Both the position numbers and the translations under genes were made by a program. Shown here in pieces: positions 9,364-20,057 of a stretch of 64,000 nucleotides of DNA. Source of the stretch: Phellopilus nigrolimitatus (lineage: Eukaryota; Basidiomycota; Agaricomycetes; Hymenochaetales; Hymenochaetaceae); the NCBI GenBank assembly GCA_021029095.1, contig JAJOHG010000049.1:124001-188000 (forward strand), written 5' to 3'. Under the pieces are notes generated by a model that searched no databases, had not been told where the DNA came from, and saw only the letters and a list, made by a program, of their open reading frames with translations. Position 1 is the stretch's first letter. Every line of letters begins with the position of its first letter.

Positions 9364-10575
9364 CATGAGTCCAGAGGGACGAAGGACGAGCAGTTTGAAC
9401 CGAACGGAGAGGCTACGAGTCCGGATGAACGGAGGACGAGTGATTCGGACCGAATGGAGAGGATTCCCGCCAGACGAAGGGGATTCGAGCTGAAACTGCT
9501 GAACGAAGAGGGCTCAAGCTGAACGAAGTCCAGAGGAATGAAGGACAAGGGGTTTGAAGGCCGTTCGAGGTGTCCGGAGGTTTGGTTCGTGTCACAGGTT
9601 CGGTTAGCCGAGGAATGAGGGTGATCGGATCGTGACACCTGAGTCCAATGGATGAGTGCAAAAGATAATGTATTAGGGAAACTAAACATGCCTGAGTCCA
9701 ATGGATGAGTGCAAAAAATAGAGAGCACCATCCATGGACTCTGCCGCTTCAAGGGAAGCATTATGTAATACATCAACATGTCAGGTGACGCAGAACAACA
9801 AGTCAGGAGTTCAAGTCACTTGGTACGCAAAATAATAAAAGGAATGAAAGTGTCCAAGATCATACTATATCCAATAAGATCTGATGACTCCCCATCTGAT
9901 AAAAACACCTATGTACAACGACCCTACTCGCAATGGTGCCAACCTCATTGCAAAGCTTTTTGCTGGACATCCAGACCCTTTCTATGACAACTTTGGCATG
10001 TCCAAGCATACCTTCCAGAAGCTGGCTTCGGAGCTACACAACCATGCTGGGTTTGGAAGCTCAAAGCATATATCAATGGCAGAACAGCTGGCTATCTTCC
10101 TGCAGTTTGCTCAGAGTGGCGATGTATTCCAAAAAGTGCAGTTCGACTTCCAGCATAGCCCAGACACTATATCGAAGTGAGTTTTCATATATTCTTTTCA
10201 TACTAGATCTAATCTACTTGCTGTCAGGATTTTTCATCGAGTTTTGAATATGATCATCTCGAAACAATTCTACACACACTATGTCAAGCTTCCACCTGTG
10301 AATCAGACTCCCTCTGAAATTAGCGACAACCCCAAATTCTTTCCCTTTTTCAAAGACTGTCTTGGTGCAATCGACGGCACTCACATCAGTGCTTTTGTCC
10401 CTGATAGTGCCCATGCTCGATATTGTAACTGGAAGGGTGGGCTGACTCAAAATGTGTTAGCTGCATGCACTTTTGATTTGCGTTTTTGCTATGTGCTTGC
10501 TGGTTGGGAAGGTAGTGCAGCAGATGGTCGCCTTTTAGAAGATACTCGGTTCTGTGATTTTGCAATTGCTAGTGG

Positions 10576-10715
10576 GAAATTACGAGCCCTGACTTTAGGA
10601 AGGATTGTCCTACTAACTGGTCATTATCTTTGTACTTGCATATATTTGTTGCGGCTGTGTTGCATTACAAAAAGTGTACTTGGGTAGTGGCCACTGCTTC
10701 GCATGGCAGGTTACG
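10576..10715 (+). repeat. Truncated repeat E plus end of hairpin family F
   Basis: 10576-10675 is about 100 bp matching the start of repeat E at 12157 (ACTAACTGGTCATTATCTTT and following). It is followed by the family F terminal sequence GGGTAGTGGCCACTGC...GGTTACGATCC also seen at 21740. It truncates the transposase. Confidence 0.7.
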
Positions 10716-11018
10716 ATCCTGGTTGGTAGCCCATGTAAAGAGTGTTGTGATTTTCAAACAAAAGGATGAGACATATACGTAACCTATACTTCAAATTTGG
10801 TATAGGCTTTTGAACAGTTCGAGTCATTCCCATCAGGGTTTATAGTAATTTGCTGATAGAGAAGTGATCTCTGGTCCGATTGCAATGATATTACAATAAA
10901 AATGATCGTACAGTCCAGGGCTACACATTCCAACATTTGACAGGGTTTTCAAAATTGAATTCTGAGCTGAATACCAAACGGATGGGAAAGATAGATACAC
11001 CATCTGGAAGGCCTGAAG

Positions 11019-11296
11019 TATTGGATATAGTATGATCTTGGACACTTTTATTCCTTTTATTATTTTGCGTACCGGGTGACTTGAACTCCTGACTTGTTGT
11101 TCTGCGTCATCTGACATGTTGATGTATTATGTAATGCTTCCCTTGAAGCGGCAGAGTCCATGGATGGTGCTCTCTATCTTTTGCACTCATCCATTGGACT
11201 CAGGCATGTTTAGTTTCCATAATATATTATCTTTTGCACTCATCCATTGGACTCAGGTCACTGTCTGTGTTTGTTGTGAGACCACTCCGCCTCACA
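11019..11296 (+). mobile_element. Solo LTR of copia family A, complete (278 bp)
   Basis: Runs TATTGGATATAG...CCGCCTCACA with TGAAG duplicated at 11014-11018 and 11297-11301. It carries the LTR's two direct copies of a TTGCACTCATCCATTGGACT box. The uninterrupted site exists at about 22670-22685 (reverse). Confidence 0.92.
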
Positions 11297-11319
11297 TGAA
11301 GTAGACCTTTCAGACAGTA

Positions 11320-11970
11320 CAGTATAGTACGCCTCCTTTAGACACCCAATCATATTTTTGCCTGCTTCACCGTACAATGCTACTTTTCGTTGATTAAAAT
11401 TTATATAGCGATTGCTAACTATACTAAGAGTGCTATATGAAAATTTAACGAGATCCTGTGTTCAGGAAAAAATGAAAACAAATAATTCTCGAAAACAAGG
11501 ATTTTGTCACAAACATAGGTCCTTTAGACACCCTGTGACACCATCACAAACGTGCCAGATAACGTTGGAGAGGTGCGCATTGGCGGTTTGCAGGTGTCAC
11601 ACTCAGACAGCCAATGTACAGTACCCTGCCTACCATTAATGTTTTTGACCACCGATTTCCGAGCTTGAAAATTTCAAATGAAGCGTACATTGTACTACAT
11701 ATTATCATAAAGATAAATCAGTAATAGGAGGTTCCAAAAAATTAAGGACTGCAGATGTCGATTGCATCATTCCTGCTAAATGCAGATTTTGAGACATTTT
11801 TGACCCTCGAGGATCAGCAAATGCATTTCCTTTGCTCAGAATTTATACGCAGTTAGAACAGTCCTACTGCAATGGATATGTAAAATTTCAGGCCAAAATA
11901 CAAAGAAATGAAGGAGAAAATGTGGGGTGTCTAAAGGACCACCGGTGTCTAAAGGAGGCGTACTATACTG
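11320..11970. mobile_element. Non-autonomous TA-target element (Tc1/mariner-like)
   Basis: Perfect inverted ends CAGTATAGTACGCCTCCTTT and AAAGGAGGCGTACTATACTG, with the match continuing through GGTGTCT/AGACACC, are flanked by TA at 11318-11319 and 11971-11972. It is 651 bp with no ORF of note. The empty site (cagacagtaccatccgc) is present in reverse at about 22650. Confidence 0.85.
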
Positions 11971-12156
11971 TACCATCCGCACAGAAGTGTACCGGCTTGG
12001 ACTTTTCGGAATTTGGTGCTACAGCCTGCAAAGTCTGCAGGCTGGATAGGTTCAGGACAAATCGTCTCAGGGGTTATTTTTCAGCCCCAGAACCCATCTA
12101 CTATGTTACATAATCGTGTAGGTATTGTGAGGCGCTTGAGAACGCAAAAGAAATTA

Positions 12157-13385
12157 CGATCCCTGACGTAAGGAAGGATCGTCCTACTAACTGGTCATTA
12201 TCTTTGTGCTTGCATATGTTTGTTGCGGCTGTGTTGCAATACAAAAAGTGTACAAAAAGTGCGTTAAGCGAGTGTACTTTGGTATCGGCGCCCGTGCCAC
12301 ATCATTACAATTTGTGTCCTCGCTTCAAACTCATCTCCTTTTTGGGAAGATGAGGTTGCTCACCACCTTTCACTTTTGTATTTTCCCCATAACTTTTGTT
12401 CCGCTGCCCATCCATCAGAAGTCTTTTTTGCTATGGGTAGTGCTATGTAATGAGAATAGGAATATGTAAAAAAATTGAAGGTTTTACATGCATTTGTATT
12501 TTTATGGGTGGATGTTCACCGGCATCTTCATCCTTGCCACCTGAGGTCGGTCTTCACAACTTGAGTTCAATTCTGCATTCAGATTTCTTGCTCTGTAAAT
12601 TATATCAGTCAGAAGACCTTCTTACAAGCTACGATCTGGTGTTTTTACCTTGCATTTATGTTGGGTACTTGATTCTATACGTAGCTTTCAATAGCCTGTC
12701 AAATGGCTGTTTAGTTTGTTTTTTGCTATGATAAATATTCTATATTTTATTCTACTTTTTTTCCCAGTCGATAGAGCTCAATGAGACCTTTCTGAAGGTG
12801 TGCATTATATGTCTATACCATGTATTGTCACTGACTTATGCTGTATATAAGTTCGAGCAATTGGCCGGTCAGTGCAGATCTTACTTTCCCACGGTTGTTG
12901 TGCCGTCCTCCACACTCAGGACGACGCAATTTACATCAAAACCAGTTCAGTTTAGTAAATTACAGGTCAAAGTAGCAACCTGCATACTCAGGCCACTACA
13001 GTATTTACCTGTAGGCTACTTAAACATGCTTCAGGCTGTGAATAATTCAGTATATCAGAGGACTTGAAGGCAGAGACAATTGCTGTCATACAACGACAGC
13101 AAGGCTCTGAGAGGGAAATTCAAGATAGAAAGAAAACAGTCACTGGACCCCACCACGAGTCGGCTCCTAAGTGGTCACCATTGGACACACCGACATGAGG
13201 TCCAATAACAAGTAGAAAGTTGAAAACTAAATTAAAACTCTGCAGACAACAGCACAAGGCAAGCCATCTGACAGAGACATCCACCACGAGCCGGCTCCTA
13301 AGTGGTCACCATTGGGCACGCCGGTGGATGTTGCAAGAAGTGTAAAGTAAAATAAATAGCTACTATCATACCTGTGCGACAAGTG
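12157..13385 (+). repeat. Repeat E copy 1 (about 1.23 kb)
   Basis: Starts TTACGATCCCTGACGTAAGG and matches 53474-54720 almost base for base. AT-rich with only short ORFs that lack recognisable domains. Near its end the phrase CGGCTCCTAAGTGGTCACCA occurs twice as a direct repeat about 128 bp apart (around 13160 and 13290). The first 100 bp also occur at 10576 and in a hairpin loop at 22340. No terminal inverted repeat or coding capacity was identified. Confidence 0.8.
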
Positions 13386-14183
13386 TCCAACCATCGAAGA
13401 TGGCCCGTTACCAGGAGTACGGGTATCAGCGTGTGACGACCGCGAGGTTGACTTCCCACTCTGCGCAGAGACGTTCGACACCGCTGATACTCTCCGAGAG
13501 CATGCGGGGGACTCGCGCGCGCTCTTGAATACAGATGACACCTCGCTTTTGTTCGACATTGTTGCAGATGAAGTCGCAGACGTCGGACACACATCCGAAA
13601 GGGGGGGATGGAGCGTCGATTGACCTGCAACGCTGGCGCTGGCGTTCCGGCAAATTGTCGACGCATGCGAGCGTACGGGGGAGACCGATGCGGCGACAGA
13701 CTTGGGCCACTGCACAACGAGGACGGTCAGCTCGTAGACGGTCCGTAAGCTCGCAGAGTCGTTGTCTTTCGCAGGCGCACGCAGAGTGCGCGTGCCACCA
13801 ACACCGGGTCGGCGGGACGATGCAGTAGATGCCGCTCGCTGCGCAAGCGAAGTTGTCGATCTGTTTGTGCTTTGGTTGAGACTCGCGCTCAGGCTCAAAC
13901 TGGGGTTTCCCGCCTTGTTGGCATCAGCGTCAACGTCCATCGCAGACTGTGAGCTCGAGGAAGCCCTGTTGACGTTCGGGCTGACACAGCGTGCGGTGCT
14001 GGGAGCAAGCTTTGAGTCCGGGCGGGACTGTTTGCGCTCGCACTCAGTCGTGGTTGTGTTCGCCGTGAGGCGGGACAACGTGCGGCTCGCGGTCAATGGG
14101 GCGATACTGCGAGTGACAATCCGGACGGACGCGTCTGAGGAGGCGAAGGGGGGTGGGTTGCCACGGTCGCCGCCGCGCGCCAT
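13385..14183 (-). CDS. Hypothetical Ser/Thr-rich ORF
   Basis: An open frame starts with ATG at 14183 (MARGGDRGNPPPFASSDASV) and runs into repeat E, ending at 13227, so the last ~50 residues are repeat-encoded. The protein is Ser/Thr/Arg-rich with no domain I recognise. The GC-rich composition differs from repeat E. It is absent from the duplicate block at 53.5-57.7 kb. It may be the 5' exon of an unidentified gene or chance read-through in GC-rich DNA. Confidence 0.25.
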
Positions 14184-14362
14184 GTTTTTTTGCTGAGAAC
14201 GCTTGTGTGAAGCGAGAGCGCGCTGTTGCGTTCGGACACATCTTCGACCCTACTGAGCGTCGGGCGGAGACCGTTGCACGTCGGTGGGCCTCGCGTGGGT
14301 GCGGAGGCGGGACCGAGGAGGTCCTCAACGGGCTGGTCGATTTCTGTCAATACCAACGGTAA

Positions 14363-15115
14363 ATGGAGCTAACCATGGCTAATTTCCTTGACCGCCCAGC
14401 TTTTAAGTGCATCGAAGCCGCTTTCCTGACGGACATCCATCCAACGCCGGCGCAGCCAGCGAATAGTATCCATTTGCGCTTGCTCGACCTGCACGCGAAT
14501 GTGGGATGTGCTCGACAGAAGCGTCTCGTTTGGCTTCGTGGGGTGCGTTCGGAGTAAAATCAACGAAATGAGGGTCTATAAGGCACAATATATGAGTTTT
14601 GCGGAGAGATAAATAGAACGAGGTCCACACTCGCCTGGTAAAGCAAACCCGAGTTGGACTCCATCACGCTCCTCCGCATGGCATCCATAACCCACTCGAC
14701 GCGCTCGCCATCCTCGAACCGGCCTAGCCCGCCATTCTCCATAATATCCACCCAGTCTTGCTCAGCGGTGCACTTCTCCGCATCGTTGCATAGCACCCCA
14801 TCAATTGCCGTGCGCCGCCAAAACCATGTCGCGAACGGGCTGCGCCCACAAGTCGCGCAGCGCGCCCAGACGGTGCAGGGCCGCTTGCGCCGTGAACAGT
14901 AGGGAGAACACGTTCAGCCAAGTCGCGCGCTTCGCGAGGCCGCGCCTGAACCCGTCTTTCGTCTTCTGGGGCAGGGTCGAGAACTCCGCGGTGCACCAGC
15001 CTTCGCCGAAGAGGCCTACGAGCGCGCGGCGGGCGTGGCGCTCGAGGTACGCGTTCTGCACGTCCGGGCGGACGGAGAAGAGCATCACGCGCGAGGCGTG
15101 GCGGCTGGGTCAGGA
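14363..15115 (-). pseudogene. BTB/POZ protein, copy 1: C-terminal part with internal deletion
   Basis: Minus strand from 15115: LFSVRPDVQNAYLERHARRA, LVGLFGEGWCTAEF, RATWLNVFSLLFTAQAALH, then after a stop and frame change DWVDIMENGGLGRFEDGERV and EWVMDAMRRSVMESNSGLL. A second piece after a probable intron ends RWLRRRWMDVRQESGFDALK and SWAVKEISHG. Copy 2 (54791-56235) has the BTB domain but lacks this C-terminus. Here the BTB domain is deleted: sequence matching the copy 2 start region (15120-15200) follows directly. The shared 5' region is divergent with gene X. The fragment cannot make a complete protein. Confidence 0.6.
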
Positions 15116-15349
15116 CGGACACCATGGTTCACGGCAACAGACGAGATAGAAAGGAAAAAGAAAGAAAAAAGCAGAGAGAACCAGGGAGGGAAAGCAGATG
15201 ATCCAGTTCCGAGCAGAAATCAAAACACAGCAGCAGCGAAGTTATATTCTTCTACGCATGTTGCACGCGTCGTCGTCGTTTGTTGTTTGTGGTTGGCGTC
15301 AGCAGTGTGCACGCTGGCAGTGACAGATGCGTGACAGTCGCGTCCCGCG

Positions 15350-16837
15350 CGGCACGAGATCGACGAGATCGACAAGCTGTGACTGAAGACAACCCCACCC
15401 AAATCTGTCGACACTCTTTTCCGCAATCTCAACAATATCCAGCCGTCCGCTTCATCCGAGCCTGGCCCGACACCTCCCGTCGTCGCCAACATGACCAACC
15501 CATTCCGCACCCAGATACCCCCGCCGAGCACCAACAACTCTGCTCTCGCGAAAGCCATCTCCTCTCACCGCCGCCTCTCATACCTCGGCCGGGTCCGCCC
15601 AGGACCAACCACCCTCAGACCGCCAGAGCGCATTGCTGTCGCTGCTCGGCTCGACCGTCCTCGGGCGCGTCATCGAGTGCCACCTCTGCCGAGAACCAAC
15701 CGCTCATCCCCCCGAGTCTGCTCAGCATTGAGCAGCGTGAGCAACGTGCGCGGCTTATGCAGGCTGGAAACGAGGCCCAGGGGAAGATTTTGTTCGAGCA
15801 ATTGATGTCCGAGTAAGTTTTTTTCTTTCTTTCTTTTTCAACTCTTTTTTTTTTGTGTATGACGCGGCTTTCTGCGCGCTTCAATATATCCTCTGTGTCG
15901 TGATCCACCCTTTGAGTCGAAGATCGCTTTTCTTGTTGATTCCCTATGAAACCCGTGTCCGATCGACTAGCGAACACTTGTACTCATGAGGTCATACAGT
16001 AGTATCGGAAACTCTGGTTTCGGCGACACGTCTCAGGGTTCCTACCCCCAGTCCGCACCCCTGCCCTACCCGCCCCAGTCGTACGGCCCCTTCCCCGCAG
16101 ACGCTTACCAAGCACAGTATACCCAAGAGCCGCCACGCGACTTCCAGCCTCAGGCTCCGCAAGCGCAGCCGCAACCCCCTCCCAGTCGCAAGTCCATGCC
16201 CGCTCGGCCGTGTGGACGGCGCAAAGGCGCCTGTGTATCGCGCGACCTTCGGCGAGGGCTGACTCCGCAAGCAGGTGTGCACGCCGCTACGGAAGAGCAA
16301 GCGCGAGAAGTTCCTCGCGCACTTCGACACGCTCGAGGCGCCGCCGGATACGCGGGGACTCTGGGGGCGGCGACGTCCTGCACAGGATGAAGCTCGTGTT
16401 CGCGCTGCTCGAGACTTTCCGCCCGAACAGCAGGCAAGACGACGCGCCGGCGCTCGCACATGACGTCGCACTGGCGTTCATGACGTGGCACCCGCCGCTG
16501 CTCGAAGCGCACTTCAGCATCCTGAACTGCCTGCTGATGCTCGGCGAGTTCGCGGCGCTCGAGCAGCTTGCGGGCGGGTGGAAGTACGGCCGGCTGCCCA
16601 ACGCGCTCGTGTGTGCGGGGGCGCCGCGTTTTGCGGAGCCGAACGTACGGCGCACACTGTCGCCGCTGCCCGTCGCGGAGGAGGACCCGGCGGCCGCGTG
16701 CCCGTCCGCGAAGCCGTCGACGGCCTCGAGCGGCTCGAAGCCGGGCAACGCGGCGGGCGCCGATGGCGCAGTCGTGCGTGGTGAGCTCGAGCCCCTGCGC
16801 GCGGGCGCGGAGAATGCGCGTGCACCGCTGAACCTCA
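15350..16837 (+). pseudogene. Unidentified gene X, copy 1 (Pro/Gln-rich; frameshifted)
   Basis: Pieces in different frames: PKSVDTLF-like start and NLNN, FRTQIPPPSTNNSALAKAIS, RQSALLSLLGS-like segment, ENQPLIPPSLLSIEQREQRA, EAQGKILFEQLMSE. A probable intron follows (GTAAGT at 15813 to an AG before about 16010), then GSYPQSAPLPYPPQSYGPFP, RDFQPQAPQAQPQPPPSRKS, SKREKFLAHFDTLE, LHRMKLVFALLETFRPNSRQ, LLEAHFSILNCLLMLGEFAA, GWKYGRLPNALVCAGAPRFA and NARAPLNLTL. I do not recognise the family. A near copy lies at 56460-57702 with its tail at 59056-59415. It joins eIF4G sequence abruptly at about 16838. Several frame changes make it non-functional as written. Confidence 0.5.
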
Positions 16838-19525
16838 CGCTTCAAGACAGAGCTCGAGCGCAAGCGTAAAGAAGAGGAGGAAGAGCGTGCGCGAAAGGAG
16901 GAAGAGGAGAACGAGCGTCTGCGAAAGGAGGAGAATGAGCGGTTACGCAAGGAAGACGAGGAGCGTCAGCGGAAGGAGGAAGAGGAGAAGGAGCGTGCGC
17001 GGAAGGAGGAAGAAGAACTCAAAGCCAAGGCGAAGGAGGAAGAGAAGCCGAAGGTCAGCCTCGAAATCAAGTCAAAGAAGGAGAACGAGCTGTCCCCGAG
17101 TACTACCGATGTCCCTGTTTCCGTCTCTCCCGAGTCTCATAAGAAACGTCCTATCCCTGGCCCGCTTGACCTCTCCTCTACACACAGGCCTGGCCTTCCA
17201 CAACCCCTCCCCTCCGCTCTCGCTACCGCTCGTCACATCCAAGACCTCGATCAAGTCCAGTATCCCGAAGGCGTCAAAAGCCCCAAACCGGAGCTCAACA
17301 CGAACGCAAAGGATGGCAAATTTCGGTGTGTTTCATTACTTCCATGCGCTCAATGAAAATCGTTGTACTGATTGTTCTTCTTTGTTCAGTTACGACCGCG
17401 ACTTCCTCATGCAGTTCATGTCGGTCTGCAAGAAGAAACCAGACAACCTCCCTCTTCTTGAAACTATCGGACTTGAGCCCTCTGACCAAGCACATTCAAG
17501 TGGCTCTGGCCGACGAGGTGTGTCCGGCGGCATGGGCCCGCCCTCGTCGACTGCGGCGCGTCAAACATCAGTGGGTTTGGGAATCGGCTCCTTGAACAGC
17601 TTCGGGAAGCCAGCCTCAGGTTTCCCGACTATAGGCAACTTCTCCGCACCGGGCAAATTATCGAGCGAGCGCTTCATGCGCTCGACGTCGATGGGCGACC
17701 CACCGGGAGGACCTCCGTTCACGGGCGGTCGCTCGTCGCCTATGGTCCGCTCCTCCAGCCAAGGTGGTCCCAGCGCTATTGGCGCAGGACCGTTGGGCAG
17801 CAAGCGCGGAGAGGCGCGCAACGACGCGAATCGCATCAGCGCAGCACAGGCGCAGTTCTCGGCAGCACATGCCCGTCGCGCCGCTCGAGGCGACTGCGAA
17901 TCGCTGGGTCCCGGTCAGCGCAAGCAGAAAGCCGGTGGCGGCCGACATGGATGCTCCCGAGGTCGTCGACCGTAAGGTCCGCTCGCTTCTCAACAAGCAT
18001 ACGATGGAGAAGTTCGAGTCAATCTCGAACCAGATCATTCAATGGGCAAACAAGAGCGAGAAGGATGGGCGCACGCTCATCCAGGTGATTCGGTTCGTGT
18101 TTGAGAAAGCAACAGACGAGGCGACATGGAGCGAGATGTATGCCCGCTTGTGCCGTAAAATGATGGAGCAGATCAGTCCAGACGTCCAAGACGATGGCAT
18201 TCGCAACTCTGAGGGAAAGCCGGTCTCTTGTTTCGCAAATACCTCCTCAACCGTTGTCAGGAAGACTTCGAGCGTGGATGGAAGCAGAAGGAGTCCACTG
18301 CCGCTGCCGCCGCGGAAAAAGCGAACGAGGATCAGGCGCTTAAGGTTGAGAGCGAAAAGGAAGTGAACAAGGAGTCAGGCAAGACACCGCAGTTCTCGGA
18401 AGAGTACTATGCCACTCAGAAAGCGAAACGTCAAGGTCTCGGTCTTGTGAAATTCATTGGCGAGCTCTTTAAACTCCAGATGCTCACGGAGCGCATCATG
18501 CACGATTGCATCAAGAAACTCCTCAGCAATGTCAACAACCCCGAAGAGGAAGAGATCGAGAGCTTGTGCAAGCTCCTGAGCACCGTCGGTCAATCGCTAG
18601 ATACTTCAAAGGCTCATGGTCATATGAATGTGTACTTCAGTCGCATGAAGGAACTTGCGAAGAGCAGCAACGTCTCGTCTCGTATGCAGTTCATGTTACT
18701 GGTTTGTCATTTCGTTTTTATTCTGTCCCTTTCTATCTCACTTACATTCGTGGCAGGATACAATTGAGTTGCGAGAGCGTAAGTGGAACACTCGTATCGC
18801 CGTCACTGCTCCTACGACCATCGCACAAATTCACGAAGATGTATGTTGTGCTTCCTTGACCATTGAAACATAGTGCTTACTTTTATTATGTAGACTGCGA
18901 AGGAAAAGATTCAGCAGGAGAGGGATTCACTCGCTCGCTCGGCTGGCATGTCTCGTGGCGGTCCGCGTCGCGGCCATGATCGTGATAACTCGCAGGTTGG
19001 ACCCGATGGGTGGGCTGTCGCGCCTGGCACGTTGAGACCGGCCAACAAAGCTGGTGATTTGTCAGGCTTCGGAAAGATCGCGAAGAGCGGCGGTCCCAAG
19101 ACTTTTGGCCCGTCAAGTGTCTTCAGCGCGAAAAGCAAAGACGGAAAGCCACGCGAGAGCTCGCAGCCACCGAGGACAAGCTCGAACATGTTCTCGATGC
19201 TTGGCGCGGAGAGCACCGCTGAAGTTTCTGCTTCATTGCAGTCGTCCTGCCCAAGCCGTCCACCGAGACGCAACGCCAGTGTTGATTTGTCGCACGGTGC
19301 GCCTGTCGAGCCTACGCAGCGCCCATGGCTCAATCTTCTTCCACGCTCGAAACCCCTTGCCGAGAAAGAAGACGGGAGTCCTACTCCGCAGCCTGAGGAT
19401 AAGGAGGGTGAGGAAGGCGAGATCCGTGAGAAGGCCGAATCATCGATATCAAAGGAGCAGTCCGAGAAGAAAATCGATCAGGACAGAAAGGAATTCTTTG
19501 CCATACGCAATCTCGACGAGGCGGA
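16838..19525 (+). pseudogene. Translation initiation factor eIF4G, disrupted (central and C-terminal parts)
   Basis: Begins mid-gene with FKTELERKRKEEEEERARKE, a long E/K/R coiled region, then an intron 17326-17389 and YDRDFLMQFMSVCKKKPDNL (eIF4E-binding/RNA-binding region). The MIF4G domain follows (VRSLLNKHTMEKFESISNQI, GRTLIQVIRFVFEKATDEAT, FRKYLLNRCQEDFERGWKQK, LGLVKFIGELFKLQMLTERI, SRMQFMLLDTIELRERKWN). Further introns are 18702-18756 and 18841-18893. The tail contains NLDEAD at about 19518. The protein scaffolds eIF4E, eIF4A and PABP on mRNA caps. Two frameshifts (about 17850 and 18225), loss of the N-terminus and an interruption after 19525 argue that this is a pseudogene, though much of MIF4G is still readable. 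Confidence 0.85.
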
Positions 19526-20057
19526 CCTTCGCACTTGATACCTGAAGATGTAGAATCTGTGCCTCTTCTATACTGGAACGGTTTGAGAATGAGGACGGCA
19601 CTGGCATGTTCATATAAATTATTATAATCATGTGAACCTCAGCGACTCATTGTCGTGTCTCCAGAGATTATCTATCGCGTAGGTGAAGTCCCAGCACTTG
19701 CTACGCCCGATCCAGTCACCATGTCGCATGCGCAACGCACATCTGCGCACGGTTCTTACTTTGGCGACCTACCGAGATCTCCAGATCGCAGTCGACGTCC
19801 AGGATCGCATGACAACCGCGGACGCCATCCTTCCCGCACCAGTCTTGCGCCTCCCACATCATCTGCCGCCGACACACACGCGAGCTACATGACCTCTACG
19901 TCCAGCGCCTATCGCATCTCTCAACTTTCTGATTTTCCGGCTCCTCCCAGCCAGAACACTATAACACCTGGTGCCATCATCCAGTCCTACTTTGGCAACA
20001 CGCCTGAGGACCCTGATAGGGCGGACCCGCTAGCAGACCCTGAACCTACCGAGCGAC
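19526..20057 (+). other. Foreign segment interrupting eIF4G between tail and MA3 domain
   Basis: About 530 bp separate RNLDEAD from the next eIF4G residues. The segment contains an ATG at 19722 opening MSHAQRTSAHGSYFGDLPRS and YRISQLSDFPAPPSQNTITP, a Ser/Pro-rich N-terminus-like stretch I cannot identify. No clear terminal repeats were found. Confidence 0.4.

Larger units (their letters stand above)
7869..9637 (+). mobile_element. LTR family C, copy 2: long solo LTR (about 1.36 kb without the nested LTR D)
   Basis: Ends TGTCAGGACC and GGATCGTGACA are inverted (TGTCA/TGACA). CCTGA is duplicated at 7864-7868 and 9638-9642. It contains tandem-like units built on CCGAACGAAGG and GGATCCCTGCCGAAC between about 8640 and 8960 and again 9370-9540. 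No coding region was seen. The terminal sequence and 5-bp duplication fit a solo LTR of an element (superfamily unknown) whose body is absent from this window. Confidence 0.8.
7825..9876 (-). mobile_element. Solo LTR of copia family A (inverted), split by LTR C
   Basis: Parts 7825-7868 and 9638-9876 together form most of the 278-bp family-A LTR in reverse orientation (TGTGAGGCGG ... CCAATA). The 5-bp duplication AGATC flanks it at 7820-7824 and 9877-9881. It lies inside the transposase ORF. There is no internal retroelement sequence, so it is a recombined solo LTR. Confidence 0.88.
7704..10575 (+). pseudogene. PIF/Harbinger transposase (HARBI1-like), split by nested LTRs and 3'-truncated
   Basis: ATG at 7704 starts MARTEGSKAKAIRAAVEARQ. 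The frame breaks at the LTR insertion (7825-9876) and resumes in phase at 9882 once one AGATC duplication is discounted. Downstream are GHPDPFYDNFGMSKHTFQKL and an intron (10177-10227, 51 nt). The DDE_Tnp_4 core follows with first Asp in CLGAIDGTHISAF, KGGLTQNVLAACTFD and second Asp in GWEGSAADGRLLED. Sequence after AIASGK is replaced by repeat E at 10576, so the region that should carry the third acidic residue is missing. The family catalyses cut-and-paste transposition with 3-bp targets. The host element's ends could not be placed. Confidence 0.8.
10716..12156 (+). repeat. Repeat H copy 1 (host of nested insertions)
   Basis: Non-coding repeat whose flanks around 11019 and 11318, and the text after 12100 up to gagaacgcaaaag, reappear in reverse orientation without insertions at 22589-22700. 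It holds the LTR A solo (11019-11296), a TA element (11320-11970) and roughly 120 bp of extra sequence after cagaagt (about 11978-12100). Confidence 0.6.

Noticed and set aside
8640..9540. CRISPR-like or satellite array from the repeating CCGAACGAAGG units
   Set aside because: Units vary in length and sequence, there are no unique spacers, and the block sits inside an LTR in a eukaryote.
12206..13067. Small ORFs in repeat E as genes
   Set aside because: They are hydrophobic low-complexity readings of AT-rich repeat DNA with no domain, and differ between copies mainly as expected for non-coding sequence.
13227..14183. 318-codon minus-strand ORF as a confident gene
   Set aside because: Its last ~50 codons lie in repeat E and the rest is GC-rich low-complexity with no domain; kept only as a low-confidence hypothetical ORF.
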